Origin: a virus
Virus record (IMG/VR): IMGVR_UViG_3300048625_000095
Location: 1 to 20,000 of that record
Direction: 5' to 3' (one strand)
DNA: 20,000 bases
Every line of letters starts with the position of its first letter. The stretch's first letter is position 1. This document shows, one piece after another, positions 6,908-12,576 of this stretch. The translations under genes were made by a program, and so were the position numbers. Under the pieces are notes generated by a model. The model did no database searches and had not been told where the DNA came from. It saw nothing but the letters and a program-made list of their open reading frames with translations.

Positions 6908-7589
6908 CAAGCCATTGAAGTATGGATGTGAGTTTTGCAAGAGGGAGTTCGTAAAAGAAACTACGATGTTAAAGCACATCTGTGAATACAAGCACAGATG
7001 GCTTGAGAAAGATAGACACGGTAACCGTATAGGTTTTCAGTCTTGGTTAGAGTTCTACAAAAAGAATACAGCTTCCAAGAAGAACAAGACGTATGAAGAA
7101 TTCATTAAGAGTGCCTACTATACTGCGTTTGTAAAGTATGGTGCATACTGTGTTGAAATCAATGCATTGAATATCAATCGTTTCACTGAATGGTTGTTGA
7201 AGAATCAAGTTAAGATCGATACTTGGTGTACTGACTCAACATACAACAAGTACCTATGTGAGTATCTTAGAACAGAAGATGCTATGGATGCACTTCACCG
7301 CAGTGTCGAGACTACAATTGAATGGGCAACAAAAGAAGGAATACAAGGTCGCGACTACCTAAGATATGGTAACGTCAATCGTATTACTCAGCTTATCACT
7401 GTGGGCAAGATCAGCCCTTGGATGTTGTATCATAGCAACAGCGGTACCCAATTTCTAGATACACTAAATCCAGATCATGTTAAAATGATTCTTGACTATA
7501 TCAACCCAGAACAATGGGCAATCAAATTTAAGCGAGATCCGGAAAGTGTCAGAAACGTCAAAGAAATCCTCAAAGCTGGGGGGTATTGA
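6885..7589 (+). CDS. Zinc-finger protein of T4-like phages, 234 aa
   Basis: Starts at ATG 6885 inside the end of the previous gene (23-base overlap). Residues 13-33 form a single C2H2-like finger: YGCEFCKREF then LKHIC, ligands Cys15, Cys18, His31 and Cys33 (or His37). The rest is helical, with recognisable blocks TYEEFIKSAYYTAFVKYG, CTDSTYNKYLCEYL and ISPWMLYHSNSGTQFL. From memory, T4-like phages of marine bacteria carry the same finger-plus-helical-body protein next to the clamp-loader genes, always unassigned. A role with the replisome or in transcription is inference from the neighbour and the finger. An earlier Met at 6852 would lengthen the overlap without a better ribosome site. Confidence 0.8.
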   Translation: MKKTEATDKPLKYGCEFCKREFVKETTMLKHICEYKHRWLEKDRHGNRIGFQSWLEFYKKNTASKKNKTYEEFIKSAYYTAFVKYGAYCVEINALNINRFTEWLLKNQVKIDTWCTDSTYNKYLCEYLRTEDAMDALHRSVETTIEWATKEGIQGRDYLRYGNVNRITQLITVGKISPWMLYHSNSGTQFLDTLNPDHVKMILDYINPEQWAIKFKRDPESVRNVKEILKAGGY

Positions 7590-7605
7590 TGACAACCACG
7601 ACTTT

Positions 7606-7821
7606 GTGGTTCGAATCCCCTATAAGAGTGAATTAGACATAAACAAACCACACACCTTTCGTGACAGGTTGAACACTTGGAACGAAAGCTGTGCCTTTGC
7701 CGTTGAGCATTTTGGATTGGCAAACGGAGAACTGTACTCATGCAGAATGTGTGACGAATGGATTGAGTTCTGGTTCTTGAATGAGAAGGACGCAATGTTC
7801 TTTCAATTAGCATGCGGTTGA
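7606..7821 (+). CDS. Array family member 1 (about 71 aa, start uncertain)
   Basis: First copy of a small-protein family that fills the next 4.4 kb. It shows all the features: a first helix with a Cys and an aromatic-Gly end (CAFAVEHFG), a loop, a Trp strand (CDEWIEFWF) and the terminal helix EKDAMFFQLACG. Here the usual final LRW is LAC, a divergence. The start is unclear: the open frame runs back to an ATG at 7492, which would overlap the upstream gene by 98 bases, whereas GTG 7606 gives a normal length but has no ribosome site. An ATT at 7585 behind a run of G is a third possibility. Function unknown. Confidence 0.6.
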   Translation: MVRIPYKSELDINKPHTFRDRLNTWNESCAFAVEHFGLANGELYSCRMCDEWIEFWFLNEKDAMFFQLACG

Positions 7822-8243
7822 TACGTAGAATTCGTGCATGGATTCGCAAAAAGCGAGCCGAACGTAAACTTGAAAAGAGTGGATACAAGTCATGGGCCGT
7901 GTATCGTAGAATGCGTGACCCAGATGTATCCTATTGCGCCAACAGAGTAAAAGATTTCTATCAAGGATACAAGTTTGTCCATTGTATTGAAAATAGGGAT
8001 CATTACGCATACGACCTACTATATGATTATGGTCCAGGTGGTATAAGATACGGCGACGATGATATCTATGATTGGATGGATAAAACAGCGAGATTCAAGA
8101 GTAGAATGGATATGCATAGAGTTATCAAGTATCCTTCTACTAGCAATGAGTGGACATTTAACGACATGGGTGGAGGCGACTACATATTCGTTGCCTTCAA
8201 AGATGAAAAAGATTACATGATGTTTTTACTACGATGGAGCTAG
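7812..8243 (+). CDS. Array family member 2, long form with basic N-terminus, 143 aa
   Basis: The largest member. Residues 1-28 are strongly basic (MRLIRRIRAWIRKKRAERKL), followed by a conserved-looking central part (VKDFYQGYKFVHCIENRDHY and LLYDYGPGGIRYGDDDIYDW) and by the family tail EKDYMMFLLRWS after a Trp strand (NEWTFND). Related long proteins with the DFYxGY and DYGPGGxRYGxDD blocks occur, by recollection, in other aquatic T4-like phages. The start ATG lies in the last 10 bases of member 1. The basic segment could bind nucleic acid or membrane; that is inference. No catalytic motif. Confidence 0.8.
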   Translation: MRLIRRIRAWIRKKRAERKLEKSGYKSWAVYRRMRDPDVSYCANRVKDFYQGYKFVHCIENRDHYAYDLLYDYGPGGIRYGDDDIYDWMDKTARFKSRMDMHRVIKYPSTSNEWTFNDMGGGDYIFVAFKDEKDYMMFLLRWS

Positions 8244-8488
8244 AACTTTCAGAAGGTCGTATCTTCGGCGCACGTTATTATACTGCTAAACCAATACTTG
8301 ATTGGTGGGTGCCCGGAGTGTTGAATGGACCTAATTGGCAGAATATGCTAGAGTGGTGTGTAGAAACATATGGCCCTACTCCAGAAGATGGGGTATGGAC
8401 TCCCAGTGGTCGTTGGTATGCTAACAATGCAAAGTTTTGGTTCCGTGAGAAAAAAGACTTGGAATGGTTTATGCTGAAATGGCAATAG
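8234..8488 (+). CDS. Array family member 3, 84 aa
   Basis: A typical member: helix MLEWCVETYG (about 35-44), loop PTPEDGVWTP, strand SGRWYANNAKFWF and terminal helix EKKDLEWFMLKWQ. The ATG is made of the last base of the Arg codon plus the Trp codon of the RWS tail of member 2, giving a 10-base overlap. No independent ribosome site, so translation probably depends on the upstream gene. An unusual WW/NW-rich N-terminal half (LDWWVPGVLNGPNWQ) sets it apart from the others. Confidence 0.8.
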   Translation: MELELSEGRIFGARYYTAKPILDWWVPGVLNGPNWQNMLEWCVETYGPTPEDGVWTPSGRWYANNAKFWFREKKDLEWFMLKWQ

Positions 8489-8724
8489 TAATCCAACACT
8501 ATGACCAAAAACGTGGTTGGGAAGAAACTTGTCCAGGATGGTATGAACACGAGATTAGTATCGGTTCATCAAGTATGTCCGAAACATACGAAGAAGTATT
8601 AGAATGGCTGTATAATAGAGTAGACAACTGTGAAAGACATGCTAGATGGAGAATCACACGTGGCCTCATTCAAGTTAAATTCAGATATGAGCGTGACATA
8701 ATTTTATGTAGATTGAGTTTCTAA
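8479..8724 (+). CDS. Array family member 4 (diverged), 81 aa
   Basis: Starts at ATG 8479, again formed at the Lys-Trp codons of the previous tail (10-base overlap); an in-frame ATG at 8464 would only add overlap. The pattern is weaker but present: helix VLEWLYNRVDNC, strand ARWRITRGLIQVKF and a final helix ERDIILCRLSF in place of EKDAxxFxLRW. The first third (MAIVIQHYDQKRGWEETCPG) is private to this copy. Function unknown. The stop and next start share one base (TAATG). Confidence 0.72.
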   Translation: MAIVIQHYDQKRGWEETCPGWYEHEISIGSSSMSETYEEVLEWLYNRVDNCERHARWRITRGLIQVKFRYERDIILCRLSF

Positions 8725-9041
8725 TGATTACAAGTATTTGGCGACACGAAGATGATATTTGCCCCAAAGTTAGTGGACACTACCTGGCCTACAAAAAATC
8801 AACACTAGGTGATGATGAAGAAGGGTATGGATTGTATTACTGGGACGACTACTACACAGAATGGAGAGAGAGTATGGCTCCTCACTCACATACAATTCAA
8901 GTCAGTATTTGGACAAGTCTACCTGACCATGACCCAGACAATCATATTTCACGACAACCAGTACCAGCAGAAATTGCAGCTTGGAAGAATGTATGCGATG
9001 CGATTGACCAGTACAACATGATTACAAAGTTGGTAAAATGA
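8724..9041 (+). CDS. DUF551-like protein inside the array, 105 aa
   Basis: This 105-residue protein does not fit the array family. The order P-x-x-SGHYLAYK, a strand-turn YYWDDYYTEWRES and the late block SIWTSLPDHDPD resembles DUF551, a small beta-rich domain of phages and prophages whose signature is a Trp followed by x-PLP-type residues near the end. The tail after residue 75 is helical (AEIAAWKNVCDAIDQYN). Neighbouring genes on both sides are array members, so this is either an insertion or a functional companion. The DUF551 match is by recalled pattern; the function of that domain is not known. Confidence 0.7.
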   Translation: MITSIWRHEDDICPKVSGHYLAYKKSTLGDDEEGYGLYYWDDYYTEWRESMAPHSHTIQVSIWTSLPDHDPDNHISRQPVPAEIAAWKNVCDAIDQYNMITKLVK

Positions 9042-9244
9042 TTCGTAGACAATATGAAAATCTAAGGCCAATGAAGCCTACTAATTACTTCACTAACTTT
9101 CTAAGCTCAATAGAACCTAAGGATCTTGCTAGTGAATTGAAAGAGTATAATGCTACACTGGGAAAGTGTAAGAAGGGCTATGCTTACAATGTCAAGTGGT
9201 ACGATGAAGAACTGTACATAATATTTGTCTTGAGGTGGTCATGA
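9038..9244 (+). CDS. Array family member 5, 68 aa
   Basis: Short copy starting with ATGA overlap on the DUF551-like gene. A first helix (DLASELKEYNATLG), a strand pair (KGYAYNVKWYDEELY) and the tail IIFVLRWS are seen, while the usual EKDA is replaced by DEEL. The end of the gene carries the sequence TTGAGGTGGTCATGA, which codes for LRWS, provides the ribosome site of the next gene and contains its start. Function unknown. Confidence 0.78.
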   Translation: MIRRQYENLRPMKPTNYFTNFLSSIEPKDLASELKEYNATLGKCKKGYAYNVKWYDEELYIIFVLRWS

Positions 9245-9429
9245 GATTATTAGAAAACAGTAAAGTAGAACTTGATTCAAGTGAGTGGGCAAATATACGA
9301 GAATCACTGAGCAAGTACGAAACTGATTCTATCTGGAGTATATATTGGCACGGGGCATTTGAACGAACAGGGTGGATAACCTTCAATTCCAAAAATGCCG
9401 CAATGATGTTTGTCTTGAGGTGGTCGTGA
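9241..9429 (+). CDS. Array family member 6, 62 aa
   Basis: Start ATG 9241 (ATGA overlap with the previous stop), preceded by GAGGTGG in the upstream gene. Helix WANIRESLSKYE, a Trp-rich strand pair (SIWSIYWHG, TGWITFN) and the tail NAAMMFVLRWS. The usual acidic EKDA is SKNAA here. At 62 residues it is close to the minimal form of the family. Function unknown. Confidence 0.78.
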   Translation: MRLLENSKVELDSSEWANIRESLSKYETDSIWSIYWHGAFERTGWITFNSKNAAMMFVLRWS

Positions 9430-9635
9430 TTGAAGTAGAATTTGAGAGTTTACACAAAGGTATCAGTAGTGGAGTTAATATTACTGAGATTGGCTTTTGG
9501 CTAGACGAACACATGCCTAATCCTCTATTACCTGATGAACAACGATGGACTATTGGATATAGCACCGATGGTAGAGTTGGATTTAGATTTGCTAATGAAA
9601 AAGATGCTACCCACTTTATGTTGAGGTGGTCGTGA
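9426..9635 (+). CDS. Array family member 7, GTG start, 69 aa
   Basis: I place the start at GTG 9426, where GTGA overlaps the previous stop exactly as ATGA does one gene earlier and where the same GAGGTGG ribosome site is used; an ATG at 9372 would bury 57 bases in the upstream gene. The protein shows helix ITEIGFWLDEHM, strand QRWTIGYSTDGRVGFRF and a very canonical tail NEKDATHFMLRWS. This copy and members 2 and 3 best define the family. Confidence 0.78.
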   Translation: MIEVEFESLHKGISSGVNITEIGFWLDEHMPNPLLPDEQRWTIGYSTDGRVGFRFANEKDATHFMLRWS

Positions 9636-9811
9636 CCAGAGTTACGATATCATGCCCGATCACCTGGTGGGAGCGATGCAAGTGGATAGAAACGAATTGC
9701 AAGAACTACGTGGATAGAACAGAATGGGGAATGTGGCAAATCGGACAAGATGATATCTACTATGAAGTAGAAGAAAAAGACGCAATGTGGTATTACTTAT
9801 TATGGATATGA
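9632..9811 (+). CDS. Array family member 8, GTG start, 59 aa
   Basis: Starts at GTG 9632 (GTGA overlap, GAGGTGG upstream). It is the shortest intact copy and has many Trp and Cys: a helix WWERCKWIETNC, strand TEWGMWQIGQDDIYYEV, tail EKDAMWYYLLWI. The final two residues differ from RWS. The Cys residues are not spaced like a zinc site. Function unknown. Confidence 0.75.
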   Translation: MTRVTISCPITWWERCKWIETNCKNYVDRTEWGMWQIGQDDIYYEVEEKDAMWYYLLWI

Positions 9812-10236
9812 ACATGACAGACAATGAATTGATTGATTACACTATTAAATTTGACAACGACCCTGTTCGTGTCAGACTTGCTACATACATGGATCGTCAT
9901 CCAGGTGCTATCTTAGATGACCTTGAACGTGCAGGTATGGATGAGACATTCTGTACTTTTCGTAGTGTCGTAACATGCACTGAATATCTTCCTGGTCAGT
10001 ACATCAGTCATCTTGAAAATGAAATTGAGTACTTACAAGAACAATTAAAGCAAGCACATGATGAAATCGAAGAAATGAAGCCAATGAAGGTTAGCGAGTT
10101 GATTGAACAGCTACGACAAGGAATCACTACAGAAAAATACATGCGAGAACGTGAAGAACGCAAACGGTATGAAGCACAAAAAGAGCGTGATGACATGAAA
10201 AACAAACTTGACATGTGGGCGATCTTAAACCGATGA
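9808..10236 (+). CDS. Coiled-coil protein inside the array, 142 aa
   Basis: Not a family member. Residues 1-60 look globular and helical (NDPVRVRLATYMDRHPGAIL, then DDLERAGMDETFCTFRSV), and residues 70-142 are a long charged coiled coil (NEIEYLQEQLKQAHDEIEEM, ending MKNKLDMWAILNR). ATG 9808 gives the ATGA overlap with the previous stop; ATG 9802 and 9814 are also possible. Similar helical-plus-coiled-coil proteins are known from T4-like phages without a function. It may serve as a scaffold or dimeriser for its small neighbours, which is speculation. Confidence 0.72.
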   Translation: MNMTDNELIDYTIKFDNDPVRVRLATYMDRHPGAILDDLERAGMDETFCTFRSVVTCTEYLPGQYISHLENEIEYLQEQLKQAHDEIEEMKPMKVSELIEQLRQGITTEKYMREREERKRYEAQKERDDMKNKLDMWAILNR

Positions 10237-10480
10237 CTACTCCATTCACGCACAAAACAGAACACTACTACGGTAGTCAAAGAAAAGTTCACACTGTATC
10301 CTGGAAGGGTAAGGGTGAAGTAGACGGCAACGAGATTCGTGCTTGGTGTGTTGAAACATACGGGCAACCTGGCTATCAAGATGCTATTGAAAGAACTCGT
10401 TGGATGATATCACTGAGAACGGTGAAATCTTCTTGTGCAACGATGAAGACCTAACATTATTTTTACTGCGCTGGGACTGA
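10233..10480 (+). pseudogene. Frameshifted array family member 9
   Basis: From ATG 10233 (ATGA overlap) the frame reads a normal family N-terminus, including the helix IRAWCVETYG and the strand start ERTRW, then diverges and stops at 10452-10454 (73 aa). The expected continuation, DITENGEIFLCNDEDLTLFL followed by LRWD, is present one frame over and ends at TGA 10478-10480, which shares a base with the next ATG. The switch corresponds to one lost base between 10391 and about 10411, just after the Trp codon. No classical slippery heptamer is seen there. It may be a real inactivation, an assembly error or, less likely, programmed frameshifting. Confidence 0.8.
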
Positions 10481-10758
10481 TGGAATACTTCTACAGCGGT
10501 GGTGGCAATAATCGCCCATACTTCACATACAGATTCAAAGTTAAAGAGTGTACCACTGATATGTACCAATGGGCAGAAGCATATCCTGAGAAGGGACCCT
10601 TCAGTCGCTTTCATGTTGAATGGTCTAGTGTTTATACTGGTGGTTCTATCCCAAGAGGATATGATGTTATTCAGTTTGAACACAGTGAAGCCGCAAAAGT
10701 TTTTAGAATTGCATTCGCAGGTGAGTATGAAGAAGTCACTATGAAAGAATATCGATGA
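10480..10758 (+). CDS. Diverged array protein, 92 aa
   Basis: A 92-residue protein starting TG-ATG on the stop of the frameshifted copy. It retains parts of the family order: a helix MYQWAEAYP, a Trp strand (FHVEWSSVY), a strand DVIQFE and a helix SEAAKVFRIAF, but then has an extra acidic tail GEYEEVTMKEYR. The start MEYFYSGGGNNRPYFTYRF is private to it. I count it as a distant member with moderate certainty. Ends with an ATGA overlap. Confidence 0.68.
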   Translation: MEYFYSGGGNNRPYFTYRFKVKECTTDMYQWAEAYPEKGPFSRFHVEWSSVYTGGSIPRGYDVIQFEHSEAAKVFRIAFAGEYEEVTMKEYR

Positions 10759-11015
10759 CAGATTTAGTAGAAGAACTAGCAACAAAGATGGCTAGTGCCA
10801 TAGCAGAAGAAATTGACAACGAAATTATGATAGACATGCTAGTGTTAGGTGGTTGGACTAAAGTTGAATTAGAACGACTAAAAGACAGGTACGAATCAAT
10901 TGACATTGAAATATGGATTGATGAAAACTGCACGGGTAAGCACACCAAGTTAGGCAGAACATTTGTTTTTGAAAAGAAACAAGATGCTGAATGGTTCATA
11001 TTGAAATGGCTATAA
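10755..11015 (+). CDS. Array family member 10, 86 aa
   Basis: Begins with an extra acidic helix (MTDLVEELATKMASAIAEEI, then DNEIMIDML), then the helix WTKVELERLKDRY, strand IDIEIWIDENC, a loop, the strand RTFVF and the canonical tail KKQDAEWFILKWL. ATG 10755 overlaps the previous stop by 4 bases. The tail codons AAATGGCTATAA contain the ATG of the next gene, as in members 2 and 3. Function unknown. Confidence 0.78.
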   Translation: MTDLVEELATKMASAIAEEIDNEIMIDMLVLGGWTKVELERLKDRYESIDIEIWIDENCTGKHTKLGRTFVFEKKQDAEWFILKWL

Positions 11016-11299
11016 ACTGGGGCCGCAGTATAGGCTGGAACATTGACATGCACAGATACAAAAAGAAAAGTATGGGATATTCTATTATAACAAACGGGGC
11101 AGACTGCTACCCATGGACAGAGACATTTGTTATCTTGCCTAAAAAGACCATCAGCGGTGGCCGTATCCTCTGGCAGAAAGCATACAAACGTAGAGTTTGG
11201 ATTGTATGGGGCACAAGTTTTCACATGGAACCCGAAGTGCAATACGCTACAGCATTTGATTTATTAACACATGGCGATAAAGATACCGTTACGACATAA
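11006..11299 (+). CDS. Array protein, diverged, 97 aa
   Basis: The start ATG 11006 lies in the Lys-Trp codons of the previous tail (10-base overlap). The N-terminal half (MAINWGRSIGWNIDMHRYKK) is private. The second half has the family order in weak form: a strand VWIVWG, FHMEPEVQYATAFDLLTHG in place of F-x-EKDAxxFxL, and a polar tail. It overlaps the next gene by 29 bases, the longest clear overlap in the array. Function unknown. Confidence 0.65.
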   Translation: MAINWGRSIGWNIDMHRYKKKSMGYSIITNGADCYPWTETFVILPKKTISGGRILWQKAYKRRVWIVWGTSFHMEPEVQYATAFDLLTHGDKDTVTT

Positions 11300-11495
11300 C
11301 ACATTGACAGGTGAGCAAGAACAATGGCTCGCTAAGAATGTAGGGCCGCGAATGCATTATCTACATAATAGTATTGGTGGACAGGGCTGGTTAGCTACAT
11401 CTGAATGGGAACCTGAGATGCGTACTAAACGTTGGTATCTCACACTAGAAGATGAACGACTCGCTACATTCTTTGCAATTAAGTTTTCATCATGA
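11271..11495 (+). CDS. Array family member 11, 74 aa
   Basis: Helix QEQWLAKNVG, a Gly-Trp loop (GGQGWLATSEW), strand KRWYLTL and the tail EDERLATFFAIKFSS, where IKF replaces LRW. The ATG at 11271 has no ribosome site and lies 29 bases inside the upstream gene, so reinitiation or coupling is likely. Function unknown. Confidence 0.7.
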   Translation: MAIKIPLRHNTLTGEQEQWLAKNVGPRMHYLHNSIGGQGWLATSEWEPEMRTKRWYLTLEDERLATFFAIKFSS

Positions 11496-11764
11496 GCACT
11501 ATTCCACCGTTTCAAGATTACGATGACGATGATCCTAATTTAGAACAACGCAAAAGACGTTGGGACTATTGGGCAGCATTGAAACAGATTCGTAGAGAAT
11601 ACATGCAGGATGCAGCCACTATTGATTTTGATGCGTATGACTTTGAAGATTACATTGAAGCAAACTACGGCATCAAGATGCAAATAGTCAACGGTAACAT
11701 AACTGATGGATACAAGATCATGGACGAAAAGAAGTATCTTATATTTTTACTGAAATACCAATGA
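11492..11764 (+). CDS. Array family member 12, 90 aa
   Basis: An acidic, Tyr/Asp-rich N-terminus (YDDDDPNLEQRKRRWDYW) precedes the helix DFEDYIEANYGI, a strand pair (KMQIVNGNITDGYKI) and the tail DEKKYLIFLLKYQ. The helix end NYG matches the TYG/HFG of other copies. It has ATGA overlaps on both sides. The DNA for the tail (ATTTTTACTGAAATAC) resembles that of member 2 and of the frameshifted copy, a trace of common origin. Function unknown. Confidence 0.75.
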   Translation: MSTIPPFQDYDDDDPNLEQRKRRWDYWAALKQIRREYMQDAATIDFDAYDFEDYIEANYGIKMQIVNGNITDGYKIMDEKKYLIFLLKYQ

Positions 11765-11997
11765 TATACATAGAAGACGAAACACCAATTACATTTAGAA
11801 AGTTTACCAAGAAGATCCATAACGGCACTGAATGGGAAGATGTAACTTTCTACGAAATCAAAACTAAACAACGAGAGGCCAAGACATGGTTGCAAGAGAA
11901 ATATGGTTTCCCTTGTTACTGCAAATCATGGTGGGAGACACATACTAGCGTATGCATGTCCGAAAAAGTTTACACTCACTATGCACTAAGTGTATAA
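11761..11997 (+). CDS. Array family member 13, last copy, 78 aa
   Basis: A first half without family features (IEDETPITFRKFTKKIHNGT), then the helix AKTWLQEKYGFP, a strand CYCKSWWETHTSVCM and the tail SEKVYTHYALSV, a diverged form of EKDAxxFxLRW. ATGA overlap with member 12. The -10 of the next promoter lies in its last codons. Function unknown. Confidence 0.7.
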   Translation: MIYIEDETPITFRKFTKKIHNGTEWEDVTFYEIKTKQREAKTWLQEKYGFPCYCKSWWETHTSVCMSEKVYTHYALSV

Positions 11998-11998
11998 T
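11969..11998 (+). promoter_or_regulatory. Probable sigma-70 promoter for the exonuclease gene
   Basis: TTTACA (11969-11974), 18-bp spacer, TATAAT (11993-11998). The -35 differs from consensus at one base. The expected start, near 12005, leaves a leader of about 11 bases holding an AAAGGA ribosome site before ATG 12016. It lies within the last array gene and would allow dexA expression apart from the array. Confidence 0.75.
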
Positions 11999-12015
11999 GT
12001 GACAAAAGGAATATT

Positions 12016-12576
12016 ATGGCAGATATAATGATTGACATTGAATCACTTAACACAACACCTGATTGTGTGATTCTAACTATTGGTGTTGTTTTGTTTGATC
12101 CAAAAGGTCAAGGCATTATCGACAAACTCGAACTACGTCCTACAATTGAGGACCAAACTGAGATTCACAAAAGGACTATCAATGAAGACACATTGCGTTG
12201 GTGGGGTACACAAAGTCCAGAAGCAATTGAAGAAGCTATGGGAGACCAAGGACGTGTACCATTTGCAGAATGCATGGAGACCCTTTATAAGTTTTGTTGG
12301 AATCACAGTTGTGTTTGGTCTAACGGTGCTGCATTTGACGTTGTTGTCATGGAAGATGCATGGCGACAAACATCATCAAGACCAAACCCTATCCCCTGGG
12401 CTTTCTATAAAGTCAGAGACACCCGAACACTATATGATATTACCGGAGTCAGTCTCAAAGACGGAGGCCACGTTACTAGTCACAAAGCAGTAGAAGACGC
12501 TGAACGACAAGCAATTGTTGTACAGAAGGCTTACATGAAACTAATCAAAGCAGGCGTAGTTCCTCCAGCACGATGA
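12016..12576 (+). CDS. dexA: DexA-like 3'-5' exonuclease (DEDDh)
   Basis: A 186-residue nuclease of the RNase T/DEDDh group. Seen: motif I DIESL with Asp7 and Glu9, motif II Asp108 in SNGAAFDVVVMEDAW, motif III His156 and Asp161 in SHKAVEDAERQA. The block DCVILTIGVVLFDPKG and RPTIEDQTEIHKRTINEDTL match T4 exonuclease A in pattern; T4 DexA is somewhat longer (227 aa). DexA degrades DNA from 3' ends; related bacterial proteins act on RNA, so the substrate could be either. ATG 12016 has a good ribosome site (AAAAGGA). It overlaps the next gene by ATGA, suggesting that the two products are made together. Confidence 0.9.
   Translation: MADIMIDIESLNTTPDCVILTIGVVLFDPKGQGIIDKLELRPTIEDQTEIHKRTINEDTLRWWGTQSPEAIEEAMGDQGRVPFAECMETLYKFCWNHSCVWSNGAAFDVVVMEDAWRQTSSRPNPIPWAFYKVRDTRTLYDITGVSLKDGGHVTSHKAVEDAERQAIVVQKAYMKLIKAGVVPPAR

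Larger units (their letters stand above)
9224..9635 (+). repeat. Three spaced copies of a gene-junction repeat
   Basis: TTTGTCTTGAGGTGGTC occurs identically at 9224-9240 and 9409-9425, and its right part TTGAGGTGGTC again at 9621-9631, each time followed by ATGA or GTGA. Copies are about 185 and 206 bases apart, that is one small gene apart. The repeat codes for the C-terminal LRWS and at the same time gives GAGGTG, which pairs well with the 16S 3' end, 5 bases (counted from GAGG) before the next start codon. Confidence 0.88.

Noticed and set aside
7608-7620. GGTTCGAATCCCC resembles the T-loop end of a tRNA, as found in attachment sites
   Set aside because: Only two T-stem pairs form, no acceptor stem or anticodon arm can be built around it, it lies in the start region of an array gene, and no integrase is present.
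9224-9635. The regularly spaced repeats were considered as a CRISPR-like array
   Set aside because: The repeats are 11-17 bases, the spacers of about 190 bases are coding, and each repeat codes for the same protein end.
10739-11242. 167-codon open frame on the minus strand
   Set aside because: It is opposite three array genes whose overlaps and tails are convincing; its sequence looks low-complexity (Ser-rich).
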